DNA of 64,000 nt from Puniceicoccaceae bacterium. Its GTDB lineage: Bacteria > Verrucomicrobiota > Verrucomicrobiia > Opitutales > Coraliomargaritaceae. The notes below the pieces were generated by a model. The model was not told the origin of the DNA. It worked only from the letters and a program-made list of their open reading frames with translations, and searched no databases. The stretch is from positions 1-64,000 of the forward strand of contig CACKVQ010000001.1 in the NCBI GenBank assembly GCA_902603705.1, read 5' to 3'. Shown here piece by piece: positions 39,771-48,541 of this stretch (positions are counted from its first letter, which is position 1; each line of letters begins with the position of its first letter). The position numbers and the translations under genes are program-made.

Positions 39771-40730
39771 ATGAGTAAATTATACACATCAATTACCGAT
39801 ACTGTAGGTAGTACACCTCTTCTTAAGATCAATAACACTACCGCTGGTATTCTGGCAGATATTTATTTGAAATGTGAATTTTTCAATCCGTTAGCGAGTG
39901 TAAAAGATCGTATTGGTAGAGCTATGATCGAGACTGCAGAGCGTGACGGTAAGCTCAATTCGAGCAGTGTCGTTATAGAGCCTACTTCGGGTAATACTGG
40001 AATCGCGCTTGCTTTTGTTTGCGCTGCTAAAGGTTACAAGCTAATACTTACAATGCCCGAAACAATGTCGGTCGAGCGGCGTGTATTACTTCGCATGCTA
40101 GGCGCCGAAATCGTACTCACCCCGGGGCCAAAGGGTATGCCTGGCGCGATAGCCCGAGCTGGTGAACTGGTTGAGGAGTACGGAGAAAATGCTTTCATGC
40201 CACAACAATTTGAAAATCCTGCCAATCCCGAAGTACACCGCCAAACAACAGCTGAAGAAATCTGGGCAGCTACGGATGGTAAGATAGACGCTTTTGTCTC
40301 AGGTGTAGGTACTGGTGGAACAATTACTGGTGTCTCTGAAGTCATCAAATCACGTAAAGACTTGCTCACTGTGGCGGTCGAACCTGAAGCCAGTCCAGTG
40401 ATTTCGGGCGGTCAGCCTGGTCCGCACAAAATACAAGGCATAGGTGCAGGCTTCATCCCAAAAAATTGCAACGTGGATATAATTGATGATATCATTAAGG
40501 TCTCTAACGAAGATGCTTTCCAGACCGCGCAGACACTAGCAGAAAAAGACGGCATTCTCGGCGGCATTTCTACAGGTGCTAATGTTTGGGCCTCTATGCA
40601 GTTAGCCAAGCGCCCAGAAATGGCTGGTAAATCAATAGTGACTATTGGTTGTAGCTTCGGCGAGCGTTACTTATCAACTCCACTTGCAGAGAAAGCGCGC
40701 GAGGAGATGATGGGTGCAAGCGCTAATTAG
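39771..40730 (+). CDS. cysK: Cysteine synthase A (O-acetylserine sulfhydrylase)
   Basis: A 319-residue PLP enzyme that makes cysteine from O-acetylserine and sulfide. It has [16 protein letters not shown] with the PLP lysine, [17 protein letters not shown] (substrate loop), the phosphate-binding loop [11 protein letters not shown], and [10 protein letters not shown]. Length 310-325 is normal. The 220-base leader, AT-rich, shows no T-box or SAM riboswitch that I can recognise. Cystathionine beta-synthase is related but would carry other features; cysK fits best. Confidence 0.94.
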   Translation: MSKLYTSITDTVGSTPLLKINNTTAGILADIYLKCEFFNPLASVKDRIGRAMIETAERDGKLNSSSVVIEPTSGNTGIALAFVCAAKGYKLILTMPETMSVERRVLLRMLGAEIVLTPGPKGMPGAIARAGELVEEYGENAFMPQQFENPANPEVHRQTTAEEIWAATDGKIDAFVSGVGTGGTITGVSEVIKSRKDLLTVAVEPEASPVISGGQPGPHKIQGIGAGFIPKNCNVDIIDDIIKVSNEDAFQTAQTLAEKDGILGGISTGANVWASMQLAKRPEMAGKSIVTIGCSFGERYLSTPLAEKAREEMMGASAN

Positions 40731-40765
40731 TCCCTGGATTAAGTGCATTTTAAAACTATTTTATT

Positions 40766-41665
40766 ATAAATCTTAGTTTTAAAATTATTCATTTATTTCT
40801 AGTTCTTGGCGGACTATCGATTGGCTCTTGCGCAATTGGTAAAGATAAAGGGGTCTTTATCTTTCCTGACGACCCCGTTCTGGCGTTAGAGTTGATAACT
40901 CGAGAACTAGCCGATGGAAATGGTGGAATTATCTGGGATGCCATGCCTGCGAGTTATCAAAGAGACATTAACTCTGTCGTGCACCTGTTAGCAGAAAAGG
41001 TAGATGCAGAACTTTATAATGAGAGCTTCCACCTCATTAGGCGCATAATTGATTTAGCGACTAAGCAAGAAAAATTTATTTTTAATACTAACTTCGGAGG
41101 CAAAATATCTGTTGAGAATCTTGTTAAAGTTGAGGCTGCTTGGTCATCGATCATCGGTTTGTCTAAGTGTATTTCTCGAAGCTCTATCTCGGATGCAGAT
41201 GGCTTAAAGTCTTTTGATGGGAAGCGCTTTTTTGATGCCACAGTATCCAGCATTATCAGATATACTACAGACATTACCTTATCTATTGGCGGAGAAAAGC
41301 CATTTGAATATAGTTTTATCGATCTATTGGAAAGTAACAATAAGAGGACTATTCTAGGATTAACATCACCTAGCGGTGCGGTTCATCGAATGGAGTTTAC
41401 AAACTTACAAGGTCGCTGGATACCCACTAATATTTCTAATGAATGGGTGAAAATCTTGGCTGAATTCAAGGAAAAGCTAGAAGCAATTAACCCTCAGGAG
41501 TTAGCCAAGAATAAGCCGCGGTTAATTGCCCTAATTACGATGCTCGAGAGTGTATTAAACCAAATCGATATGGCTGAAAATCAGGTACAATTTGATCTTT
41601 CCTTGCAAAGAGCGGTGTTACCTCTGGTAGGGTTTTTATTTGCGCCTAGTGGAATGGAAAATTGA
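40766..41665 (+). CDS. Probable lipoprotein of unknown function, non-standard start
   Basis: The frame is open from 40754. With standard codons it can start only at TTG 40892, giving 257 residues. Yet the in-frame codons before that encode a lipoprotein signal: a lysine (NLSFK), the hydrophobic run IIHLFLVLGGLSIGSC with a lipobox-like end (IGSC, Cys near 40829-40831), then AIGKDKGVFIFPDDP. ATA 40766 or ATT 40763 are the only sensible starts. The mature part (about 230 residues) is helical and hydrophilic, with LLESNNKRTILGLTSPSG and a long C-terminal helix. No family recognised. It follows cysK by 35 bases. Confidence 0.55.
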   Translation: MNLSFKIIHLFLVLGGLSIGSCAIGKDKGVFIFPDDPVLALELITRELADGNGGIIWDAMPASYQRDINSVVHLLAEKVDAELYNESFHLIRRIIDLATKQEKFIFNTNFGGKISVENLVKVEAAWSSIIGLSKCISRSSISDADGLKSFDGKRFFDATVSSIIRYTTDITLSIGGEKPFEYSFIDLLESNNKRTILGLTSPSGAVHRMEFTNLQGRWIPTNISNEWVKILAEFKEKLEAINPQELAKNKPRLIALITMLESVLNQIDMAENQVQFDLSLQRAVLPLVGFLFAPSGMEN

Positions 41666-41761
41666 GCTAAGTCCATTATTTTACTAAATACATTCGCGAC
41701 TTTAACGACAGCAAAATATACTTATCAGAACAAATTCTAATTTGCTATTTTGCTTAATTAG

Positions 41762-42193
41762 TTACTCTCCATGAGCTGATTTTTTCGTCGCTTTAATTTG
41801 TACCCGGCGCTCAAGTAGATTCCGATAGCCTTTCGACCGAGTGTAGAGCGAAACCGCCGTTATTGCACCGACTGTATCTGCTATCCAATCTCCAATTTCT
41901 GCACTTCGATTAGGTGTAAAGGATTGACGTATTTCATCAAAAAAACCGTATACAGAGACGATAATTACACTAATTATTAAATCACGTAGGCGCAGTTGCT
42001 TTAGATTTCTAGTACGCAGGATTATAGTAGCCAGTAGCCCGAATATTAGAAAGTGGAGCAGTTTATCGGGCGAATAAGAAATATATATATCTTCTGTGAC
42101 AAGATGCTGCGAACCGGAAGCGATAAAGATCGATACAGCCAATGAGAATGGAAGTACATATGAGCTTATTTTGTTTACAATTAGTTGGCGCAT
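41762..42193 (-). CDS. VanZ-family membrane protein
   Basis: A 143-residue protein with about four membrane segments (SSYVLPFSLAVSIFIA, LLHFLIFGLLATIIL, LIISVIIVSVYGFF and IADTVGAITAVSLY). The family core is present: SPDKLLHFLIFGLLA and GFFDEIRQSFTPNRSAEIGDWIADTVGA, matching the conserved DE.xQ and D.xADxxG pattern. VanZ proteins confer teicoplanin resistance in one setting, but most homologues have unknown roles. Divergent from ftsB. Confidence 0.85.
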   Translation of the reverse strand: MRQLIVNKISSYVLPFSLAVSIFIASGSQHLVTEDIYISYSPDKLLHFLIFGLLATIILRTRNLKQLRLRDLIISVIIVSVYGFFDEIRQSFTPNRSAEIGDWIADTVGAITAVSLYTRSKGYRNLLERRVQIKATKKSAHGE

Positions 42194-42268
42194 TAGAATT
42201 TAATCTAGTTTTAATAATATATAATTCGCTTTCCAATGAATAAAAAATGTCATTTTTAATAGTTGTAT

Positions 42269-42577
42269 ATGCTGCCTAAAAATTCTGCGCAAAAAAAAGA
42301 ACGTGTTATAGTGCTTATGCTAATAGGCATGTTAAGTATACTAATAGTATTTTTCGGGAGCCTAGTGATGAAAACCCACCGAGAGTACAAAAATTTCAAA
42401 GTTCGTGAAAATAGAGTTGAGACTAAGCTTATACAAGCTCGTAAAGAATTTACTCAAAAGGAAGCCTATCTAACGCGACTCATAAAAGACCCTGAGTTTC
42501 TTGAGAGGGTCGTACGCGAAAGACTTGGCTACGCCCGCCCAGACGAACTAATATTTCGGTTTGCAGACGATTTTTAG
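42269..42577 (+). CDS. FtsB/DivIC-type septum formation initiator
   Basis: A 102-residue bitopic protein with a short basic cytoplasmic tail, one membrane helix (about residues 13-35, VIVLMLIGMLSILIVFFG), a coiled coil (EYKNFKVRENRVETKLIQARKEF region), and the C-terminal LIKDPEFLERVVRERLGYARPDELIF that resembles the FtsB/DivIC end. Such proteins form a complex with FtsL and FtsQ in the divisome. ATG 42269 is used instead of TTG 42263. It precedes the sugar-nucleotide gene by 87 bases. Confidence 0.82.
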   Translation: MLPKNSAQKKERVIVLMLIGMLSILIVFFGSLVMKTHREYKNFKVRENRVETKLIQARKEFTQKEAYLTRLIKDPEFLERVVRERLGYARPDELIFRFADDF

Positions 42578-42664
42578 GTTACCCTTGTTGTAGTATGTAG
42601 TCTTATTCTAAAGTGCGCTATAGAAGGTTGCATTCTTTTGCAATTTTTTTCAATCTGCACTCTA

Positions 42665-44095
42665 ATGGAATCAACTAAAACTGCACTATTAAGGTCTTTT
42701 GCTTTGGCTGGACAAAGTAATGTTTTCCAATTTTTCGATCAGCTGGATGTATCCGATCAAGAGTGTTTATTATCACAAGCAGAGACCGTCGACTTGGCGG
42801 AGGTGAACTCATTGGTTGAGGAGCATGTTTTTGGGGATCACTCGGGTCCTGGTAATCTAACAAGTCTTGAGCCAGCGCCATATCAAGCACGACCTGAAAA
42901 TGGTGGCGACGCCTCGAAATGGGAGGTAGCTAGCGCTGCTGGAGCTGCTGCGATTCGCGCGGGACGTGTTGCTGCCTTTTCTGTGGCTGGTGGTCAAGGC
43001 ACTCGATTAGGTTATAATGGCCCGAAAGGAACCTATCCCGTGACACCACTGACTGGGAAATCATTATTTCAGGTGTTTGCTGAAAAAATTACGCGTACAA
43101 GCGAGCGCTTTAAGGTGAATATTCCTTGGTTTATTCTAACCAGTGAAATTAATAATGATGCTATAATTTCAGCCTTTGAAGAATCTAATTTTTTTGGTCT
43201 AAGCCGTGATTCGGTTCACTTTATTGTGCAAGGGCTAGTCCCTGCTGTCGACTTCAAGGGAAAGATGATCCTCAGCGAAAAAGGAAAGATTGCCATGACC
43301 CCTGATGGACACGGTGGCTCCCTGCGCGCGCTCGTTCGTAGCGGAGCCACAAAAATCATGCGTGAAAAAGGTATCGATGTCGTTAGCTATTTTCAGATAG
43401 ATAATCCTATCGTACAGTGTATTGACCCAGCTTTTATTGGATTCCATCTGATTGGTAATTCAGAGCTCTCCAGCAAGATGGTTCAGAAAGAATATGCCTT
43501 GGAAAAAGTTGGGCATTTCTGTGTACAAAATGGAAATAACGTTGTGGTTGAATACAGTGATATGCCAGAAGCTATGCAGAAGGAAGTCAACGCTGACGGC
43601 TCTTTACGTTTCAACGGAGGGAGTGTTGCTATACATATATTCGACCGCGACTATATCGAGCGCATAGGTGGTAGCACCGAAGGGTCTAAACTACCTTTTC
43701 ACCGTGCGGATAAAAAAATCCCTTATGTCAATGAGTTGGGAGCTATAATCCATCCGGAAGTACCTAACGGAGTGAAGTTTGAGATGTTTGTATTTGATGC
43801 ACTGCCTATGGCTAGAAATCCCGTCATTATAGAAGCTGCGAGAGAGGATGACTTTAGCCCAGTCAAAAATGCAACAGGCATCGACTCTCCTAAGACTTGC
43901 AAAGAGGATCAACTGCGCATGTTCGCGCGTTGGCTTAAAGCAGCGGGGGAGTACATTCAGACTGATGACAGCGGTCTGCCAATGATCACTTTTGAAATTA
44001 GTCACCTCTTTGCTGCAGATGAGTCTGACTTTATTTCGCAATGGGGTGCGCTCGATTCCAAACCAGAGATAACAGATGGATTTATTATCGAGTAA
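42665..44095 (+). CDS. UDP-sugar pyrophosphorylase, UAP1-like
   Basis: A 476-residue nucleotidyltransferase from the UDPGP family that resembles eukaryotic UDP-N-acetylglucosamine pyrophosphorylase more than bacterial GalU or GlmU. Seen: VAGGQGTRLGYNGPKGTYPV with the nucleotide-binding loop (about 106-125), ILTSEINNDAIISAFEE, PDGHGGSLRALVRSG, FQIDNPIVQCIDPAFIGFHL, KVGHFCVQNGNNVVVEYSDM and YVNELGAIIHPEVPNGVKFEMFVFDALP. It would make UDP-GlcNAc or UDP-glucose from UTP and the sugar 1-phosphate. ATG 42665 is used. It precedes a phosphohexomutase, which would supply the 1-phosphate. Confidence 0.88.
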   Translation: MESTKTALLRSFALAGQSNVFQFFDQLDVSDQECLLSQAETVDLAEVNSLVEEHVFGDHSGPGNLTSLEPAPYQARPENGGDASKWEVASAAGAAAIRAGRVAAFSVAGGQGTRLGYNGPKGTYPVTPLTGKSLFQVFAEKITRTSERFKVNIPWFILTSEINNDAIISAFEESNFFGLSRDSVHFIVQGLVPAVDFKGKMILSEKGKIAMTPDGHGGSLRALVRSGATKIMREKGIDVVSYFQIDNPIVQCIDPAFIGFHLIGNSELSSKMVQKEYALEKVGHFCVQNGNNVVVEYSDMPEAMQKEVNADGSLRFNGGSVAIHIFDRDYIERIGGSTEGSKLPFHRADKKIPYVNELGAIIHPEVPNGVKFEMFVFDALPMARNPVIIEAAREDDFSPVKNATGIDSPKTCKEDQLRMFARWLKAAGEYIQTDDSGLPMITFEISHLFAADESDFISQWGALDSKPEITDGFIIE

Positions 44096-44181
44096 GCTTG
44101 TACGTATACTAGAATTTCATAATTTTAATAAGTCTTACTAGGTATTTTAAATATTACTTAGCAGCTAGTCTTTAAGTCACC

Positions 44182-46146
44182 ATGAACTTGATCGAAACAA
44201 TAGAATCCGCTGGAGCAGATGGCTTCCTCTTACAAAGCGCTGTCTCAAACTTGAAGATTTGGGCTAGCTCCGATTTTTTACCTGAATGGGTGGTAGCTAG
44301 TATTAACGAGCTTGTGCAAAAAGAGCAATGGGAAGAACTGAACGACCGATTCTATCAAAATATGACCTTCGGCACAGGAGGGATTCGAGGCCGTACTATA
44401 GGAAAATTCTCTACTTCGGTTGAGCACGGTGCACTCACTGCCATGGGTACACCAGAGCATGCTGCGGTGGGCACGAACGTTTTAAATGACTTTAATCTAA
44501 TCAAAGTAATCATTGGTCTATATCGCTATGCTAAGTTTCATTTAGAAACGTGCGAATCTATCGATCAGCCGCGCATTGTTATCGCGCACGATGTGCGCCA
44601 CTTTTCTCGTCATTTCTGCGAGCTAGCAGCTTCGACATGGACAAAATTGGGCGGGCAAGCATTGATCTTTGATGGTCCTAGATCTACACCTCAACTGAGT
44701 TTTTCAGTACGCCAGTTTAAAGCGACCTGTGGTGCAGTCATCACGGCTAGCCACAATCCTCCCCATGACAATGGTTTTAAGGCCTATTTCCAGGATGGTG
44801 CACAGGTAATTTCGCCGCATGCCGAGGGAATTGTCGATCTGGTCAACGATGTGGTGCTCGAAGAGCTCACAGAGTATCTTGATGCTGACATATCGGGGGT
44901 TATTATATTAGGAGAAGACGCAGATAAGGCCTATATAAGTATGTTAAGCGAGATGGTAGTAGACTCCGATTTAATCAAAGAGCATTCTCCAAAAGTGGTC
45001 TTTTCACCAATTCATGGCTGCGGTGCGATCAGTATCGTACCTCTTTTAAAGAGATTAGGTGTCGAAGTGATCGAAGTTCCTGAGCAAATGAAATTAGATG
45101 GTCGCTTTCCGACAGTTCAGTCGCCAAACCCCGAGAACGCCGAAGCTCTAAAAGTGGCAATCGCAAAGGCTAACGAAGTCGGAGCAGACGTCGTCATCGC
45201 TACTGATCCTGACGCTGACCGCATGGGTGTTGCTGTTCGTGACGGCCGTGGAGATATGGTTCTACTAAGTGGTAACCAAACCGGGACTATTCTTTCGGAG
45301 TATCGAATTTCAACGCTCAAAGAAGCGGGAATTCTGCCCGAGGATGGCTCTGAAAATGCGGTTCTGATTAAGACTTTTGTCACGACACCGATGCAGGAAG
45401 CTGTCGCGACTTGGCATGGTTTGAGGACCATCAACACGCTGACAGGATTCAAATGGATGGGTGCAAAGCTCGCAAGTTATGAGGAAAATATGAAAATTCA
45501 GTTATTCGAAAAGGAAGGTATGGCCATTGATTACGATGCCTGCGATGTCTGGACGAAGGCTGAACTCATGCTCGATTACTCTAATTACTTTGTTTTTGGT
45601 AGTGAAGAGAGTTACGGATATTTGGCATCTGACAGAGTGCGCGATAAGGATGCAAATGCCGCTGTTGTAATGTTTTGTGAATTAGCTGCTTACCTGAAGT
45701 CTCAAGAGATGAGCTTTTCGGACTATCTCAATGCACTTTACCTGCAGCACGGTTACTATGAAGAGAAGACGATTAACATCTACTATGAAGGAGCCGTTGG
45801 ATCTCGAAGGATCAAAAACATTATAGACTCCTATCGTAACGATATCCCAAAATCTTTCGGTGGAATTGAAGTAAGGAGCCTTACTGATTTTGGTAAAGAT
45901 GAAATATTCGATGCTGATGGTGAGCGTATACCGCCCCAAGAATTTTACTTTCTCGAGTTAAATAACGGCTACAGCTTCGCGCTTCGTGCTTCAGGTACCG
46001 AGCCAAAGATCAAGTTCTACGTCTTCGGGCACTCTGATCTGGATGATCTTGAAAAGCTTGACGATGTTAAGGCTGCCGCCTCCGAGGTTATGCAAAGTCT
46101 ACTAACTGACATTGAAGCCGACGCCAGAAGAAGAGCGTGCTGCTAA
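44182..46146 (+). CDS. Phosphoglucomutase/phosphomannomutase (alpha-D-phosphohexomutase)
   Basis: A 654-residue four-domain enzyme. The active-site phosphoserine lies in ITASHNPPHDNGFKAYF, the metal loop in ATDPDADRMGVAV, the sugar loop in FGSEESYGYL, and the C-terminal phosphate loop in ALRASGTEPKIKFYV. The N-terminal FGTGGIRGRTIGKFS is of the PGM2-like type. It interconverts hexose 1- and 6-phosphates. Somewhat longer than most relatives (550-600). Paired with the UAP1-like gene 86 bases upstream, suggesting one route from hexose 6-phosphate to a UDP-sugar. Confidence 0.92.
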   Translation: MNLIETIESAGADGFLLQSAVSNLKIWASSDFLPEWVVASINELVQKEQWEELNDRFYQNMTFGTGGIRGRTIGKFSTSVEHGALTAMGTPEHAAVGTNVLNDFNLIKVIIGLYRYAKFHLETCESIDQPRIVIAHDVRHFSRHFCELAASTWTKLGGQALIFDGPRSTPQLSFSVRQFKATCGAVITASHNPPHDNGFKAYFQDGAQVISPHAEGIVDLVNDVVLEELTEYLDADISGVIILGEDADKAYISMLSEMVVDSDLIKEHSPKVVFSPIHGCGAISIVPLLKRLGVEVIEVPEQMKLDGRFPTVQSPNPENAEALKVAIAKANEVGADVVIATDPDADRMGVAVRDGRGDMVLLSGNQTGTILSEYRISTLKEAGILPEDGSENAVLIKTFVTTPMQEAVATWHGLRTINTLTGFKWMGAKLASYEENMKIQLFEKEGMAIDYDACDVWTKAELMLDYSNYFVFGSEESYGYLASDRVRDKDANAAVVMFCELAAYLKSQEMSFSDYLNALYLQHGYYEEKTINIYYEGAVGSRRIKNIIDSYRNDIPKSFGGIEVRSLTDFGKDEIFDADGERIPPQEFYFLELNNGYSFALRASGTEPKIKFYVFGHSDLDDLEKLDDVKAAASEVMQSLLTDIEADARRRACC

Positions 46147-46173
46147 TCAACTTTTTTTATAATTAATACATGT

Positions 46174-46229
46174 AAAGCTAGCATTAATGCAGCTTTCCCT
46201 CAATGGCTTTGGTTCTATAAATTATAGAA
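46174..46229 (+). terminator. Weak hairpins between convergent genes
   Basis: Two AT-rich dyads follow the phosphohexomutase: AAAGCT ... AGCTTT (46174-46196, with an inner GCATTAATGC) and a 17-base palindrome TTCTATAA-A-TTATAGAA (46213-46229) followed by TTTAT. They may end transcription in both directions, but neither is GC-rich with a firm T tract. Confidence 0.3.
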
Positions 46230-46261
46230 TTTATCTGCAAATTTAAGTAAATATTTAGGGA

Positions 46262-47521
46262 TTAATTTTTACGTTTCATTCGAGAATTTATTTCAATCTC
46301 ATCAATAACGACGAGGCTAGAGGGAATTTTCCACAAGGATAGTTCTTTTCGGCAGTGCCGGCGCATTTCTCGCTTCCATGTGCTCAAGGACTTACATTCA
46401 TTACTTACAATTTCACAGGCTATATCACTACCAGTTATGGGATTTTCTCTGCTGTAAACACGTACGCTTTCGACCCCTTCGAGTTCAATCAATACGGATT
46501 CTATCTCACGTGGATTTACTTTTTGACCACCTACGTTGATGATTGCGCTAGTGCGTCCTGTAATACGTAAGTTTCCTTGTTTATCGTCTTCGACTAGGTC
46601 TCCGGTGGCATACCAACCATCCGCGTCTAGTTTGCCTTGTTCAGGATTGAGGTAGCCTATTATTCGTGAGGGTGTTTTGAGCCAAAGCTCATTGTCGATA
46701 ATTTTCCATTCAGTCTCTGGATCATTGATTCTAAAATATAAGCTCTCATCCTTGGTACTTTTGATGCGAATGGCTCCTGTTTCACTTGTGCCAAATTTCT
46801 GTTGTAGCCTCGCTTTAGGAAAAGTTTTCGCTAACTTTTTTAGTAGTTTCTGTGGCATTGGTTCGGCGCCATAGGCTAGAATTTGGACGGAGCTTAGGTC
46901 GTGCTTCTCTGGAATTTTGGACAGCAGCAGGAGATTAAAGAAGGTAGGTGATGCCGGTAGTACGTTAACTTTTTTTGACTCAATCGCTTGACCTACTGCT
47001 TCTGGGGTTCTGCGGTCGGGAATAACAAGTGTAGATCCAGCAAATAGGCAGCGAAAAGCAGTGTCTAGGCCGCCGATATGGTCGATTAAAAGAAGCTGTA
47101 GGCATCGGTCATTTCGTAGGCTAGTATTTTTATAACGATCTATCAGTACTTCGAAATTATGCAGCATACCCTTTGGTCTGTTACTGGTACCGCTACTGAA
47201 GAGGATAAGCCCACTGCCCTCGAGTTTTTCGTAAATGCAAGATTTAGTAGCGACTTCTCGCATCCTTCGGCACTCATTAGCGGGGAGATCGCTTGGTAGG
47301 GGTAGGGCAATGTGTCGACTTTCGACAATAGCAAGTAGGGTCGCAAGTCCTTCTAGTGTCATGTTACAGTCTACTTCAACAATTTGTTTTTCGCCACTGG
47401 GAAGATTAACTGTGGCTTGATTGATTAACTCAAGAAAGTCTGAATATGAGTAGGCCCGTCCTTCTTCGTGAGCTGCGACTCGCTCAGAGAAGGCCTCGAG
47501 CTTTTTGCGGACCCACGACAT
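46262..47521 (-). CDS. ANL-superfamily AMP-dependent acyl ligase
   Basis: A 419-residue adenylate-forming ligase, shorter than usual (500-550) through a reduced N-terminal domain. ATG 47521 (MSWVRKK) directly follows the reductase stop. A3 P-loop: GLILFSSGTSNRPKGMLHNF. A5: QKFGTSETGAIR. A7/A8: DGWYATGDLVEDD then ITGRTSAIINVGGQKVNPREIE. The A10 position reads INSRMKRKN, with Arg where the catalytic Lys of GKxxR normally lies. It probably activates a carboxylic acid and loads it on the carrier protein of the same operon. MenE-like enzymes are relatives, but the setting argues against menaquinone synthesis. Confidence 0.8.
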   Translation of the reverse strand: MSWVRKKLEAFSERVAAHEEGRAYSYSDFLELINQATVNLPSGEKQIVEVDCNMTLEGLATLLAIVESRHIALPLPSDLPANECRRMREVATKSCIYEKLEGSGLILFSSGTSNRPKGMLHNFEVLIDRYKNTSLRNDRCLQLLLIDHIGGLDTAFRCLFAGSTLVIPDRRTPEAVGQAIESKKVNVLPASPTFFNLLLLSKIPEKHDLSSVQILAYGAEPMPQKLLKKLAKTFPKARLQQKFGTSETGAIRIKSTKDESLYFRINDPETEWKIIDNELWLKTPSRIIGYLNPEQGKLDADGWYATGDLVEDDKQGNLRITGRTSAIINVGGQKVNPREIESVLIELEGVESVRVYSRENPITGSDIACEIVSNECKSLSTWKREMRRHCRKELSLWKIPSSLVVIDEIEINSRMKRKN

Positions 47522-47522
47522 T

Positions 47523-48218
47523 TTATGATACTCCGCCAAGATAAAGTACTTGGCCAGTGATAAAATCGCTTTTCTCGCTAAGATAGAAATCTATCGCATT
47601 AATGACGTCTGTGACTTTGCCCATACGCTGAATACTTTGACGAGAGAGTAAGGCTTTCATTTTATCTTCGGGCACTCCGCGTATTAGGTCGGTATCGATC
47701 GGAGTGGGACCAACTGCATTAACCGTAATCTTGAGCGCTGCCAATTCACGAGAGAGTATACGGGTAAGGCTTTCGACTGCAGCCTTACTAGCAGCATATA
47801 TCGCTTCACCTTCGAGGTTAAGTGGATGTGCGATAGTTGTGAAATTGACGATTCGAGCATTATCAGTGCTCCGCATTAGTTTTGCCATTTCTCTACAGAA
47901 AATAAAGGTCCCAACTACGTTCGTCTGCAGAATTTGATTGACGGTTTTAGCAGGAGTGAGCAACGCGTGGTTCATTGAGGCGATACCCGCATTATTAAGC
48001 AAGGCGTTGACACGACCGAAGTCCGTTTTTATCTTATGTGCCATAGCAATAACAGCATCTTCGTCGCTGACATCTAAAGAGAAGTGAAAGTAGTGCGAAT
48101 GTTCAATACTGGCATCGTCGCGTGAGCAACCAGCCACGCGCCAGCCATCTTTAAGGTAGTGCTCGGCAAGTGCTTTGCCAATACCTTTTCGACTACCTGT
48201 AATTACTATGGTTTTCAT
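47523..48218 (-). CDS. Short-chain dehydrogenase/reductase (FabG-like)
   Basis: A 231-residue SDR with the NAD(P) loop TGSRKGIGKAL (TGxxxGIG), NNAGIAS, and active-site IYAASKAAVESLTR (YxxxK). The usual catalytic Ser is replaced by Thr in NFTTIAH. The C-terminal RMGKVTDVINAIDFYLSEKSDFITGQVLYLGG matches beta-ketoacyl-carrier-protein reductases. It overlaps the carrier-protein stop by ATGA (48215-48218) and is followed one base later by the ligase. It likely reduces a carrier-bound beta-keto acyl group to a hydroxyacyl one. Confidence 0.88.
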   Translation of the reverse strand: MKTIVITGSRKGIGKALAEHYLKDGWRVAGCSRDDASIEHSHYFHFSLDVSDEDAVIAMAHKIKTDFGRVNALLNNAGIASMNHALLTPAKTVNQILQTNVVGTFIFCREMAKLMRSTDNARIVNFTTIAHPLNLEGEAIYAASKAAVESLTRILSRELAALKITVNAVGPTPIDTDLIRGVPEDKMKALLSRQSIQRMGKVTDVINAIDFYLSEKSDFITGQVLYLGGVS

Positions 48219-48511
48219 GAGGGCATTCTTTCTAATACTGCATCGGCTAGGCTTGTGACGCTTCGATAAGGAGAGTGATGCGCGCTCATCGCTTTTTCAT
48301 CTGCAAGGGAAATAGATACAGAAAATTTTTCTGATATGGCATCTTCAATATCGGCGATCAGGTTCACTAGAGCCATACTATCTAGGGGACCATCGATGCC
48401 GTAAAGTAGAGTCGTAGCATCTGGGTTTATTAGTGAATCTATTTGAAAGTCTTCAGCTAATAATTTAACTAAATCAATAATAAGTGCTTCTATTACTTTT
48501 TTTTCAGACAT
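48215..48511 (-). CDS. Acyl carrier protein
   Basis: A 98-residue carrier protein. The phosphopantetheine serine is in the motif GPLDSMALVNLIADIEDAI (DSM in place of the usual DSL, near residue 43). It has the acidic four-helix pattern (about 5-85). It differs from housekeeping AcpP in length and in the SLINPDATTLLYGIDGPLDS loop. It sits in the operon sugar transferase - ACP - reductase - ligase, 30 bases after the transferase, and is translationally coupled to the reductase. A phosphopantetheinyl transferase gene is not in the window. Confidence 0.9.
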   Translation of the reverse strand: MSEKKVIEALIIDLVKLLAEDFQIDSLINPDATTLLYGIDGPLDSMALVNLIADIEDAISEKFSVSISLADEKAMSAHHSPYRSVTSLADAVLERMPS

Positions 48512-48541
48512 GGATGTATGGGTGAGGAGGGGGTGGGTGTT

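Noticed and set aside
46262-47521. menE (O-succinylbenzoate-CoA ligase)
   Set aside because: Fold similar, but the operon with a carrier protein and sugar transferase and the lack of other men genes nearby make it unlikely.
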